From Frankineae bacterium MT45 (GTDB taxonomy: Bacteria; Actinomycetota; Actinomycetes; Mycobacteriales; Jatrophihabitantaceae), in assembly GCA_900100325.1 (NCBI GenBank), contig LT629697.1, positions 1,671,423 through 1,735,422 on the forward strand: a stretch of 64,000 nt of DNA, given 5' to 3'. Shown here in pieces: positions 17,390-25,921 of the stretch. The first letter of the stretch is position 1. Each line of letters starts with the position of its first letter. The notes under the pieces were generated by a model. That model was given only the letters and a program-made list of their open reading frames with translations, made no database searches and was not told the DNA's origin. The position numbers were made by a program, and so were the translations under genes.

Positions 17390-18114
17390 TTTCCAACTTT
17401 CGGAGTAGGAGACGCCTGGACGTACTTGCCGTTCAGCGCACTGGGCGACAGGTTGAACGTGGCGGAGAAGCTGTAGCCGCCGGTGCTCTGATTGAGCGAC
17501 GTCGGCGTTGGAGCGACGACGCCAGGTACCTGCGCAAGTGTGTCGAGCATCGTCGCCACCAGACTCGGGTCGTTCGCGAGACCGGTCAGCGTCACCAGGC
17601 CGACGGTGTTGGCCGCCGTTGCACTGAGCGGCGCTGCACCCGCCGTCTTGCTGTTGTTGAGGCCGGCGTCGATGCTGCTGATCGTGAGTCCAGCCGGGGC
17701 GGTGGCTCGCACCTGGCTGAGCAACTTCTCCCACTGAAGGTCGGTTGCGAATAGGCTCTTCAGCTCAGAGGAGATCTGCGCCGACCCGGCCTGGGCGTTG
17801 ACCAGCTCCGAGTAGGTGTGCGTCTTCGCCATCTGCGCGTTGCCGGCCGAGACTGCTGCGTTCAGCTCCGATTGCGCGTTTGACGTGTGCCAGCGCGCAA
17901 CACCGTCTCCGACGAGTACCAGGGCGAGTGCGATTCCCATCGCTGCGATCCCGCGAGTACGGGACAACTTCTCTTTCCGGCCTTCCACGATCTCCTGGGG
18001 CAGGAGGTCGGCGTAGACGGAGATCAGCGTCATCGGGCTCTCGGCTGGCCCTTGCCGGGATTGCCGTGGTTTGGAGTCGGCTTCAGGCCGCCGCTTCGTC
18101 AATGTCGGCATCAT
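17386..18114 (-). CDS. pilN: Type IV pilus assembly protein, PilN-like
   Basis: A 242-residue bitopic protein. The cytoplasmic N-terminus holds VYADLLPQEIVEGRK, the counterpart of the INLLPWREER segment that docks into PilM. A membrane helix follows at about 56-73 (IAAMGIALALVLVGDGVA), then a coiled coil and an alpha/beta domain with DLQWEKLLSQVRATAPAGLTISSI and VGLVTLTGLANDPSLVATMLDTLAQ, typical of PilN. It overlaps pilM (stop 18111) by ATGATG and pilO by ATGA, so translation is coupled. About 27 residues lie before the PilM-docking segment; a start at the MTLISVYADLLP methionine is also possible. Confidence 0.87.
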   Translation of the reverse strand: MMPTLTKRRPEADSKPRQSRQGPAESPMTLISVYADLLPQEIVEGRKEKLSRTRGIAAMGIALALVLVGDGVARWHTSNAQSELNAAVSAGNAQMAKTHTYSELVNAQAGSAQISSELKSLFATDLQWEKLLSQVRATAPAGLTISSIDAGLNNSKTAGAAPLSATAANTVGLVTLTGLANDPSLVATMLDTLAQVPGVVAPTPTSLNQSTGGYSFSATFNLSPSALNGKYVQASPTPKVGK

Positions 18115-19139
18115 GCAGCTCCCAGCGTGAGGCCGACCGACACCGCGGCGGCTGACTCGAATCGGCTCATGGCGTCATGGCGTCCAACGCGCCGCGAGTC
18201 CTGAACCCGAACTAGTGGATCGGCTACGTAGGTCTCGACTTTAAGTTCCCGCGTCAGCATGTCGGCTAGGCCGGGGAGCTGAGCTCCTCCGCCGAAGAGA
18301 GCGAGACGCGAGACGGGATCTGTCGGGCGGGTCGAACGGAAGTACGTGAATGACGAACGAATCTCGTTCACCAACGGTCGAAGTGCCTCGTATACGACCT
18401 CGGCGGTCTCCGGCCCCTCCTCATCGTTGAGACCGACCCGCCGCTTCAGCGACTCGGCCTCTTCGATATTCGCTCCGAGACGGGAGGCGATCATCGTGGT
18501 GATCTCTCCAGCTCCGCGCGGGATGGTCCGCACGACTCGAGGCGCGTACTCGCTGTAGACGATCAGGTTTGTGGCATGCGCGCCCAGATCCACTACGGCC
18601 TGGGCCGACGGTCCAGCCGCCGTCGAGGCGCGAAGTGCGGCGAAGGAAGCTAGATCGACCTGCTTGACCGTCAACCCGGCCTTTTCGACTGCTCGTACCG
18701 AAGCCAGAACGCCTGACTTTGGCACGGCGATGAGCAGGCCGTGCATGAGATCGGTGTCCGGTACTTCTTCAAGCGGATAGAAGTCGAGGAGGGCATCTTC
18801 AACGGAGAACGGCACGACGTCGCGCACCTGGAACGGCAGAGCGAGCCGCCGCTCCTTCTGGCTCAGCTTCGGTAGGTCGATCTCGCGCACGACGATCTGC
18901 TGGTTGTTCACGCCGAGAACGACTTGCTTGCTCTTGAAGTTCTGAGTGCTCCACATCAGGCGCAGCGCGTTTGTGATCGTGTCTTCGTCCTGAACCACCC
19001 CGGCGACGACGGCACCCTCGGGCAGCGGGAGTTGGCCGAAGTTGGTGACGATTGGCTGGTCCTTGGTCCGCGTCGCCTCGATGGCGCGAATCGAGGTCGA
19101 TCCGATATCGAGACCGGTGAGAGCCGTTGATGCAGCCAT
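18111..19139 (-). CDS. pilM: Type IV pilus assembly actin-like ATPase PilM
   Basis: A 342-residue protein of the FtsA/actin fold, beginning MAASTALTGLDIGSTSIRAI (phosphate-1 loop). VVDLGAHATNLIVYS is phosphate-2 and LALFGGGAQLPGLADML the adenosine motif. PilM sits on the cytoplasmic side and binds the PilN N-terminus. The ATG at 19139 has GAAGG about 10 bases upstream; an in-frame ATG 9 bases earlier is too close to that site. It follows pilD by 62 bp. Confidence 0.93.
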   Translation of the reverse strand: MAASTALTGLDIGSTSIRAIEATRTKDQPIVTNFGQLPLPEGAVVAGVVQDEDTITNALRLMWSTQNFKSKQVVLGVNNQQIVVREIDLPKLSQKERRLALPFQVRDVVPFSVEDALLDFYPLEEVPDTDLMHGLLIAVPKSGVLASVRAVEKAGLTVKQVDLASFAALRASTAAGPSAQAVVDLGAHATNLIVYSEYAPRVVRTIPRGAGEITTMIASRLGANIEEAESLKRRVGLNDEEGPETAEVVYEALRPLVNEIRSSFTYFRSTRPTDPVSRLALFGGGAQLPGLADMLTRELKVETYVADPLVRVQDSRRVGRHDAMSRFESAAAVSVGLTLGAA

Positions 19140-19201
19140 TCTGGGCATTCCTTCGCTTGGGGGGAGCGGAAATGGAGCTATGAAGCGGTCGAACGAACGC
19201 G

Positions 19202-19984
19202 CTACCCCGGGCTCAAGATTGATCCGTACCAAGTGGCGATCGGTGCGGACACGAAGAGCGCCAGGACGGCAGCGCTCAGCATGAATGGGCCGAAGGGTAT
19301 TGCCCTCTTACGATCGGCAGTTCTACTCAGAAGTAGAGCGATTCCGACGACTGATCCGAGGACGAATGCCCCGAACGCCGCCACAATGACGGCTGACCAG
19401 GAGAGGCTTCCGATGAAGAGGCCGATCAAGCCCGCCAGTTTGACGTCTCCGTAACCCATGCCAGCCGGATAGAGCATGCGGATCGCAAAGAAGACAGTCC
19501 ACAGTGCGCACATCGCCGTCAGTGCCCGCATCGCCGGCGCCCAGTCGTGGTTGACGATAGCCGCGACCGTCAGCAGCGATACGCCGACCAGGTACGAGGG
19601 GAGCACGATGGCATTCGGCAACCGCTTCACGTCGTAGTCGATCATCGTCAGCGCAACCGCCATCGCGCTGAGATAGAGGAACGCCGGGAGTTCGACGGTG
19701 ATCCCGAACTGGGTAGTCATCACGACGAAGAGGGCGGCGGTGGCCACCTCGACGAGCGGGTAGCGAATGCTGATCGGCGAACGGCAGCTCGCACACTTGC
19801 CACGCAGGACCAGCCAGCTGATCAACGGGATATTGTGCCGCGATTTGATGGCGGTTGCGCAGGTCGGGCAGTGCGAACGCGGGAAGAGCAGCGATTCGTT
19901 GCGAGGAACCCGATAGATCACGACGTTGAGAAAGGAACCTATCGCGAGCCCGAGGATCGCGGCCAGTGCCTGTAGCGGGAGCAT
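19202..19984 (-). CDS. pilD: Type IV prepilin peptidase / N-methyltransferase
   Basis: A 260-residue polytopic A24A aspartic peptidase that cleaves prepilin leaders and methylates the new N-terminus. The N-terminal methylase part has the zinc motif CPTCATAI...CASCRSPI. The two catalytic Asp lie in MIDYDVKRLPN and GMGYGDVKLAGL. The ATG at 19984 is one base after the stop of the preceding gene; a GTG at 19999 would add five residues. Every prepilin-like protein of the locus is a likely substrate. Confidence 0.93.
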   Translation of the reverse strand: MLPLQALAAILGLAIGSFLNVVIYRVPRNESLLFPRSHCPTCATAIKSRHNIPLISWLVLRGKCASCRSPISIRYPLVEVATAALFVVMTTQFGITVELPAFLYLSAMAVALTMIDYDVKRLPNAIVLPSYLVGVSLLTVAAIVNHDWAPAMRALTAMCALWTVFFAIRMLYPAGMGYGDVKLAGLIGLFIGSLSWSAVIVAAFGAFVLGSVVGIALLLSRTADRKRAIPFGPFMLSAAVLALFVSAPIATWYGSILSPG

Positions 19985-19985
19985 G

Positions 19986-22900
19986 TCAACTGCCGCCACT
20001 GACCGCAGATGCCGACGAGGTGGTGATGAGCGTCCAGGGCGAGCCGATGCTGTCGGTCATCGTCGGTGGCAGCCACGATCCGGTGAGTTTCGCGGGCAGG
20101 TTCGCGTCGTAGTTGTACACCAGGCTGTAGCCGGTGCCGGTGCCGTCCTCCAACGTTGTGCCCATGGAGCCGCGATGCTGCTGCAGCACACTGCCGTTGA
20201 GGGTGAGATATGAGCAGTCGGTACCGCGGTCGGGATTGTCGCCGGTGAAGGAGCCATCGTTGATCGAGGTCTGGCCGACGGTGGTGTCGCCCAGGCCGAA
20301 GACGGCGCCGTCGACCGTGATCGGCGAGCAGGTGGTTCCGGATTGTGTCTGGTCCTGCTGCAGGTTGATGTACTGCTTCGACGGGTGCTGGAGCCCGAGC
20401 GGCGCGGCGATGGTCGTGTAGTTGAAGAGACCGGTCGTGTCGTTCGGGCAGAAGCCGGCCGAGGTGGCCGCCAGCGCGCTGGCTGAGACTGATGAGAGGC
20501 AGCCGACGGGGTGGTAGATCCGCACATTCTGCCCAGCGATGAGCGCGGCTGCGGGTTCGTTCGCCGCGGGAACGCCGCTTGTGGCATCGCTCGGTGTGAT
20601 CGATCCGGTGGTGACTATGTCGTTCTCGGCGATCAGGCTGATCGACTGCGATCCGGCCGCACCGAGCTTGCCGGCGACGTACAGGTCACCTGGCCCGTTG
20701 GCACCCGTGCTGTCGAAGGTGTCGTAGACCGTTCGATCGGCCGCTAACGGGAATGTTGATGTTGTCTGACCTATCGCGTTTACGGTGGCAATCTGCGTTC
20801 CCGTGCCATCGGCGCTCCAGGCGTAGGTGGTGGTGCTGCCTCCAGCCACGCACTTGATGCCTGTGCCCAGCCCGAGCCAGGATGTCAGGATCTGCTGGTT
20901 GAGCGAGGTGCACGATCCGCAAGCGGTCGCATCGCAGGCGGACGTGCCGCCGAAGCAAGTCCAGATGATCGCGATGATCGTGCAGGATTGCTGAGCCCAG
21001 CACCCGGAACTGTTCTGGTACCCGGTGCAGGTGGTGGTCCCGACGCTGGTCTGGCGCTCGATGTTTGCCGTCGAACCTGACTGCCCGGTGTAAAGCAGCG
21101 GATCCGTGGCGGTGCCGTCCTGCTTGACCGTTGTCTCGTTGACGGCCCGGTAGCGCCAGGAGGCGGCGCCGGTCGGCTGTGCCTTCCCGCCGGTGCTGTC
21201 GGGGAGGATCTTGTTCAGCGACGCTGCGAGGCCGGCCGGTGACCCGCTAACGGCGAGAGGCTTGAATCCGGCCCAGTCCGGGTACGTCGGCTTCGCGGTT
21301 CCGCTTCCGGTTCCGGTGCCGCTGGCGTTGATGTCACTGCTGAATTGGTTCCACGCGGGCGAGTTGCGGGCCGGCTCACTCGGCCAGGTCCAGATCGGGG
21401 ACGTGAGCGTCGTCCCGACGGTGAAGATCGGGTTGGAGTTGGTCTTGGTGACACCGCCAACGGATGGGATGGGCGAACCCGCCGAGGCGCTACCGGTGGT
21501 CGCGGCCCAACTGCTCGACGTTCCGACGCTACGGACGATGATCGTCGGCGCCTGCGTGGAACTGCTCGAGAGGTTTACAGTTGCCCCGACCACGCCGGTG
21601 GTACCGGGACTGCTGAGCTTCCCGGATACGGCGTCGATCGGCGGGGTGCTCATCGGCGTCAATGTCTGCGTGGCGCTGGAGGTGTAGCACGGGTTCGCCG
21701 GGTTACTGGCCGTCATCGGGCTGGTGACCGTGGCGGTGACGGCACCGGAAGCGTTCACGCCATTGAGGAGCACTCGAGTCGGCCCGTAGTACACGCAGGT
21801 GTTGGGCTGCGCAGGCCCCGACGTGATCTGCTGGTAGTGGAAGCCGTACGCGGTGGGCTCGATGTCCGGCAGGTTGTGCGGCAACGACGGAGACTGGGTC
21901 GTCGACTGAATCGGATTGGAGGCGAACGCAGCCGAGTCCGCATTGGGAACGACGGCCGGCGTGAAGATGAACCTGCTGTCGAGGCCTTTCAGGTTGAAAA
22001 GGGCCTGGTCGGTGTTGTACAGGTTGCCGACCGGCGCCGGGTACGTGCTCTGATTCCAACCGGTGGTCACCGCGGGGCGGCCGGTGGCGGTGCTGGACTG
22101 GACAACGGTCGGCGTGCCGCTCAGGTAGAACGCGTCCATGCTCTGGATCGGCCCGGTGAAGGTGTTCTTGCTGGTGAGTGAGACCTGGCACTGACCGTTG
22201 TGCGTCACGGCCGTGGTGGCGGCGTCGTTGGTGGTGCCGCTCTCGGTCCAGTCGAAGCCAAGCAGTGACTGGGTCGAGATTGCCCGGCCCTGGCCGCCGG
22301 CGTCATAGGCGGCGTTGTTGTACCAGAGGCTGTCGCATACCTGCTGCGTTGAGTTGTACGTGGTGGGTGATCCGGTCGGCGGGCTGGCTCCGTCCCACGA
22401 CACCGCACTGACGCCCTGGCTGCCGAGCGCTTGATTCGCGGCAGAGAGAATCGAAGTGTCGGGAAGGGCGATGCTCCGCTTCGGGAACTCCTGGGCCAGC
22501 AGTCCGCTGCCGACCGTCTCATAGGTTGAGTAGTAGGCAAGTTTCGTGCTCGCTACCTGCGCGCTGATATCGGCCTGGATCGCTCGGGCGACGCCGGGCG
22601 CGGCACACGTCTGAACGCCGGTGGCCGTCGTGCTGTAGCCGGTGCTACACCCGATCGAGTAGACCCGCGCGAAACCGTCCTTGACGTAGTTGTTGGTGAT
22701 CTTGGCCGAATACCACGACTTTCCCTGGCCATCGGTACCGCCCAGCTGGGCCTGCAAGTATGTGGTGGTGGTCAACGCGGGGCACGTGTTGCCCATGGTC
22801 ACGCTGCCGCAGCCCGCCGCACTGGTGTTGTTGAGCAGGGCGAAGTAGGCCTGCACGCCGGCCTGGGCGGCGGCTGACGCCGAGGCTGAGTCCACACTGG

Positions 22901-23069
22901 CCTGGGTGGGCTTGATCTCGCTCGCGGTGACGACGAGCATGGCACTTACGGCGGTCGTCACCATGGCGATGACGACCAGCACGAAAATCATGGCGAAACC
23001 GGAATCGTCGGCATCACGGCCCTGAGTCGAACGCAGGCGTCTCATCGCCGCGGAGTGAATACGTCTCAT
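19986..23069 (-). CDS. Giant PilX-like pilus protein with a prepilin-type N-terminal helix
   Basis: A 1027-residue protein. After a basic leader (MRRIHSAAMRRLRSTQGR) it has a single hydrophobic helix, SGFAMIFVLVVIAMVTTAVS, with the PilX-like pattern but without the Glu5 of major pilins. The following helix (ASASAAAQAGVQAYFALLNN) matches PilX proteins. The rest is a very long Ser/Thr/Gly-rich exported region with a Cys cluster near 790-830 (CTGYQNSSGCWAQQSC and following CDATACGSC) and a C-terminal part with beta-rich repeats. AGGAAAG precedes the ATG; the start lies 7 bp after the pilW stop. By position and size it could be a tip or adhesin subunit. That function is inferred. Confidence 0.75.
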   Translation of the reverse strand: MRRIHSAAMRRLRSTQGRDADDSGFAMIFVLVVIAMVTTAVSAMLVVTASEIKPTQASVDSASASAAAQAGVQAYFALLNNTSAAGCGSVTMGNTCPALTTTTYLQAQLGGTDGQGKSWYSAKITNNYVKDGFARVYSIGCSTGYSTTATGVQTCAAPGVARAIQADISAQVASTKLAYYSTYETVGSGLLAQEFPKRSIALPDTSILSAANQALGSQGVSAVSWDGASPPTGSPTTYNSTQQVCDSLWYNNAAYDAGGQGRAISTQSLLGFDWTESGTTNDAATTAVTHNGQCQVSLTSKNTFTGPIQSMDAFYLSGTPTVVQSSTATGRPAVTTGWNQSTYPAPVGNLYNTDQALFNLKGLDSRFIFTPAVVPNADSAAFASNPIQSTTQSPSLPHNLPDIEPTAYGFHYQQITSGPAQPNTCVYYGPTRVLLNGVNASGAVTATVTSPMTASNPANPCYTSSATQTLTPMSTPPIDAVSGKLSSPGTTGVVGATVNLSSSSTQAPTIIVRSVGTSSSWAATTGSASAGSPIPSVGGVTKTNSNPIFTVGTTLTSPIWTWPSEPARNSPAWNQFSSDINASGTGTGSGTAKPTYPDWAGFKPLAVSGSPAGLAASLNKILPDSTGGKAQPTGAASWRYRAVNETTVKQDGTATDPLLYTGQSGSTANIERQTSVGTTTCTGYQNSSGCWAQQSCTIIAIIWTCFGGTSACDATACGSCTSLNQQILTSWLGLGTGIKCVAGGSTTTYAWSADGTGTQIATVNAIGQTTSTFPLAADRTVYDTFDSTGANGPGDLYVAGKLGAAGSQSISLIAENDIVTTGSITPSDATSGVPAANEPAAALIAGQNVRIYHPVGCLSSVSASALAATSAGFCPNDTTGLFNYTTIAAPLGLQHPSKQYINLQQDQTQSGTTCSPITVDGAVFGLGDTTVGQTSINDGSFTGDNPDRGTDCSYLTLNGSVLQQHRGSMGTTLEDGTGTGYSLVYNYDANLPAKLTGSWLPPTMTDSIGSPWTLITTSSASAVSGGS

Positions 23070-23076
23070 GACTTTC

Positions 23077-23970
23077 CTAGCTGCCGATGGAGGTGGTGAG
23101 GGTGCCGGTGATCGCCGCCGCGGAGACGTAGCTCTGCTGGTGTAGGTCGCCGTTGCTGTCATGGTTGGTGACGGTGAACGCGATCACGATCGTCGAGACC
23201 GGCGATCCGGAGATCAGCGCGTTCACGTTCGAGGTGGAGATGATGGAGGGGTCTTCGGCCGTGCTGCGGCAGAGACCATCGCCGTCGAGCACGCAGGCCG
23301 CGCTGAGCGTCTTGGCGGCCGGTGCACCATTCGAGCAAGCGGTGAAGAGCCGGGTCTGTGCGACGGTGGAGGAGTCACCGCAGGCATCGGTCGCCGATTG
23401 TGCCCCGGCCTGGGCGTGGGTGACGAGAACCCGCGTGTTCATGATCGTGAGCAGATTGCTGGGTGAATACCGGGTCTCTACGAGGCAACCGGGGGCGGCC
23501 GAGATCGGACAGATAGTGGCTGCTGCACCTGCGGCGTCGCTAGGGCGCCACTCAAGCTTGACCAGGGTACTGGCCGTGGTGACGGCCACCTTGTTGATGT
23601 CCACGCTGCGGTTGTTCAGGTTCGTGAAGAACAGGACGCTCGTAGGTGTCAGTGACGAGATGATCTGCCCCTTGCCCAGCGGGTTGGTGATCGTGTTGGC
23701 CAGCGTGGCCGGCGAACCCGTGCCGGGGAGTGCGGCCGTCTGCACCATCGACGTCCACGAATCGAGGGCACCCCGCGCGGACGCTGTCGAGAGGTTGGCG
23801 TCGATGTCGGCGCCGGTGGCCTTGTTCGAGGCCAGGAACATACCCAAGGCGGCGACGGCCAGGATGCTGGTCAGCGTCATCGTGACCATCAACTCGACCA
23901 GCGTGACGCCGGCGTCACCCTGTGCCCGGTGGCGGATGCGCGCAACGGCTCGGGTCAGGATCGGTTGCAT
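23077..23970 (-). CDS. Minor prepilin, PilW-like
   Basis: A 297-residue protein with a class III-like cleavage site: basic leader, then DAG|VTLVELMVTMTLTSILAVAA, with Glu at +5 of the mature protein. The long C-terminal domain has paired Cys (ICPISAAPGCLVETR; ACGDSS...TACSNG; ACVLDGDGLC) that may form disulfides. The ATG at 23970 overlaps the end of the PilV-like gene by 16 bases. PilW-type minor pilins prime pilus assembly together with PilV and PilX types, which flank it here. Confidence 0.82.
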   Translation of the reverse strand: MQPILTRAVARIRHRAQGDAGVTLVELMVTMTLTSILAVAALGMFLASNKATGADIDANLSTASARGALDSWTSMVQTAALPGTGSPATLANTITNPLGKGQIISSLTPTSVLFFTNLNNRSVDINKVAVTTASTLVKLEWRPSDAAGAAATICPISAAPGCLVETRYSPSNLLTIMNTRVLVTHAQAGAQSATDACGDSSTVAQTRLFTACSNGAPAAKTLSAACVLDGDGLCRSTAEDPSIISTSNVNALISGSPVSTIVIAFTVTNHDSNGDLHQQSYVSAAAITGTLTTSIGS

Positions 23971-24461
23971 GCCATCACCGTGTCCGAGCGAAGTGTCTTG
24001 GCGCCCGATGGCGTGCTCCACCGCACGACGATCGAGATGTAGTACTGCTGCCCGGCGGTGGTGCTGTTGCACCCGGTGTCGCTGTTCGTCGCGCACGAGG
24101 TTGACGTCGACGCCGAGGGTGCGGCCGTCGTCGAGCCAAGGTTTCGGCAGTAGCTGTATGGCGTGTTCGGAACGGCGGTCCAGCTCGTTGTCGGTGTCAC
24201 GGCCAGGCCTTGGGCCCGGGCCGACTCGAGGTACTGCCGGGCGATGTTGCTGGCGGCCGCGCGCTGCTGGCTGGCTGTGGTCGCCCGGGCGCCGTTTACC
24301 AGCGAAGCGACGACACCGGCGCCGATGATGACCATCAGGGTGAAGGCGACGACGACCTCGATGAGTGTGAAGCCGTCGTCGGCCGGTCGGTCCAAGTTAT
24401 CCGGCAGGTAGCGCTGAGAGGTGCCGGGCACGACGCTTCGTGCGAGACGAATGAAGTACAT
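23955..24461 (-). CDS. Minor prepilin, PilV-like
   Basis: A 168-residue prepilin with a 30-residue leader and the cleavage motif DDG|FTLIEVVVAFTLMVIIGAGV (Glu5 present), followed by the amphipathic helix QQRAAASNIARQYLESARAQGL found in PilV/GspI-type minor pilins. The C-terminal domain contains four Cys. The ATG at 24461 is preceded by AGGGGG. A hairpin at 24519-24560 separates it from the major pilin gene upstream, suggesting lower expression. Confidence 0.85.
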   Translation of the reverse strand: MYFIRLARSVVPGTSQRYLPDNLDRPADDGFTLIEVVVAFTLMVIIGAGVVASLVNGARATTASQQRAAASNIARQYLESARAQGLAVTPTTSWTAVPNTPYSYCRNLGSTTAAPSASTSTSCATNSDTGCNSTTAGQQYYISIVVRWSTPSGAKTLRSDTVMACNRS

Positions 24462-24518
24462 GGCAACCCCCTAACGGAAAGGATCGGAGTTCAAGTCGCG
24501 AATGGCTCTCCGACGGCC

Positions 24519-24560
24519 GATCGGAGCGCCAGGATCAGTCGATTCCTGGACGCCCCGATC
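24519..24560 (-). terminator. Hairpin after the second major prepilin gene
   Basis: GATCGGAGCGCCAGGA (24519-24534) pairs with 24544-24560 with one mismatch and one bulge. It lies in the 144-bp gap between pilA2 and the minor pilin genes and may attenuate transcription or protect the pilin mRNA end. Confidence 0.55.
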
Positions 24561-24605
24561 GAATCGTCGAGACCTTTCGAGCCCCAATCGAAGAGCGGAG
24601 AACGT

Positions 24606-25082
24606 TTAGCAGTTGGTCGGCATCGAAGACGGGGTCGTCGGGACGGTGGATCCGTTGCTGCTGTCGTAGGTGTAGAGCGTCTGACCGTCCGAGTTCCAGG
24701 CGCAGACCTTGTAGCTCTTGCCATCCTGAGATGGCGTGTAGCCGATGAAGTTTCCGTTGGAGACGTTGATGACATGCGTGAACGGCGCAACAGCCTCGAA
24801 CTTGATGACGCTTGCGGCCAGCGGGACAGTGGCCGTCGGGTAGGCGGGGGTCGCCTGGTCGGTGTAGTACTGCTCGACAACCGGGATCGCGTTGCGGACG
24901 TCGGAGGCGGCCGACTTGTTCTCGGCGCCCTTCTTGTAGTTGTTGTAGAGCGGGATGGCGATGGCGATGAGGATGCCGATGATGACGACAACCACGAGCA
25001 GCTCGATGAGGGTGAAGCCGCGGTCGCCTTCGACGCGCTCTTCACGAATCTTGCTGAGTTTTGCCTGCATTTTTGCGAGCAT
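24606..25082 (-). CDS. pilA: Major type IV prepilin, second tandem copy
   Basis: A 158-residue prepilin: 22-residue leader rich in Lys/Arg/Glu ending GDRG, then FTLIELLVVVVIIGILIAIA with Glu5. After the alpha-helix (NNYKKGAENKSAASDVRNAI) the globular domain is short, with Cys in YKVCAWNSDG and a Cys as the last residue, probably a disulfide that closes a D-region-like loop. The ATG at 25082 has AGGAG about 11 bases upstream; the longer frame upstream has no pilin character. The N-terminal half is almost identical to the neighbouring pilA, the C-terminal half is not. Confidence 0.92.
   Translation of the reverse strand: MLAKMQAKLSKIREERVEGDRGFTLIELLVVVVIIGILIAIAIPLYNNYKKGAENKSAASDVRNAIPVVEQYYTDQATPAYPTATVPLAASVIKFEAVAPFTHVINVSNGNFIGYTPSQDGKSYKVCAWNSDGQTLYTYDSSNGSTVPTTPSSMPTNC
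24861..25050 (-). repeat. Copy 2 of a 190-bp direct repeat shared by the tandem prepilin genes
   Basis: The segment aligns without gaps to 25547-25736 (offset 686 bp) and is nearly identical at DNA level. It encodes the end of the leader, the whole hydrophobic helix and the start of the globular domain. Confidence 0.85.
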
Positions 25083-25184
25083 CTTGACGTTCTCCTGTGG
25101 ACGGGGGTTGACAGGGGTATTCCGTAGCACCTTGCAGCCGGTGGCGGGGGGTCCACAGGAGGTGCTGGGGTGGTGCGTTCTTGC

Positions 25185-25233
25185 GGTCGCCGTAGTGCGG
25201 TGGTCCCTATCGGAACGCCGCACCACGGCGACC
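25185..25233 (-). terminator. Strong hairpin between the two major prepilin genes
   Basis: GGTCGCCGTAGTGCGG (25185-25200) pairs with 25218-25233 at 15 of 16 positions around a 17-base loop. It starts 22 bp after the pilA1 stop. Confidence 0.65.
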
Positions 25234-25255
25234 AGAGCTGACTACCGGACGCTAG

Positions 25256-25768
25256 CTAGGAGATGCCGGCCGCGGTCCCACAGGTTGTGATCGTCGGGGC
25301 CTGGGTCGGGTTAGAAGGCGTTGTGGTCTTGCCGGTCACGCTGCTGTACACGTAAAGCGTCTGGCCGTCGGTGTTCCAGCCGCAGACTCCGTACGTGTTG
25401 GGGTTGTTTGTGCCCTTGACGTACGCGATTGTGTTGCCATTCGAAAGGTTGATGACGTGCGTCGAACCCGACCCGTCGAGGTTCAGCAACGAGGTGGTGC
25501 TGCTCTGGGTCGCGGCCGCGCTGGTCGGGTACGTGCTGCTGTTGTCGGTGTAGTACTGCTCGATCACCGGGATGGCGTTGCGGACGTCGGAGGCGGCCGA
25601 CTTGTTCTCGGCGCCCTTCTTGTAGTTGCTGTAGAGCGGGATGGCGATGGCGATGAGGATGCCGATGATGACGACAACCACAAGGAGCTCGATGAGGGTG
25701 AAGCCGCGGTCGCCTTCGGCGCGCTCTTCACGAATCGTCTTGAGCTTGGTGAGCAGTGATCCGAGCAT
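25256..25768 (-). CDS. pilA: Major type IV prepilin, first tandem copy
   Basis: A 170-residue prepilin. The leader MLGSLLTKLKTIREERAEGDRG is followed by the conserved pilin helix starting FTLIELLVVVVIIG. The C-terminal domain includes VINLSNGNTIAYVKGT, VCGWNTDGQTLYVYSS and TTCGTAAGIS, so the two Cys near the end probably bond. AGGAGAG lies 6 bases before the ATG at 25768, the strongest site in the locus. It is bounded by hairpins on both sides. It and the second copy share the motif NxDGQTLYxY, showing they are paralogues beyond the helix. Confidence 0.93.
   Translation of the reverse strand: MLGSLLTKLKTIREERAEGDRGFTLIELLVVVVIIGILIAIAIPLYSNYKKGAENKSAASDVRNAIPVIEQYYTDNSSTYPTSAAATQSSTTSLLNLDGSGSTHVINLSNGNTIAYVKGTNNPNTYGVCGWNTDGQTLYVYSSVTGKTTTPSNPTQAPTITTCGTAAGIS
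25547..25736 (-). repeat. Copy 1 of the 190-bp direct repeat in the tandem prepilin genes
   Basis: Partner of 24861-25050. Near-identity includes third codon positions, which points to recent duplication or gene conversion as well as protein constraint. Confidence 0.85.
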
Positions 25769-25879
25769 GGGGGTTCTCTCCTGATTGGGGGATGGAGTTG
25801 TGGTCCGGGGACCCGGGCCTTTGGTCACCCACCATGCCGGTGAGTTTCCATCCGTGCTGGGGCACGGAAGTGGTGGAGC

Positions 25880-25914
25880 GGCGGCCGAAGCCTCTACCTG
25901 TGGATTCGGCCGCC
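25880..25914 (-). terminator. Hairpin just upstream of the first prepilin gene
   Basis: GGCGGCCGAA (25880-25889) and TTCGGCCGCC (25905-25914) are perfect complements with a 15-base loop. It begins 7 bp after the stop of the 585-residue protein gene. It may end the upstream transcript or act in the pilA 5' leader. Confidence 0.5.
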
Positions 25915-25921
25915 ACGAGCC

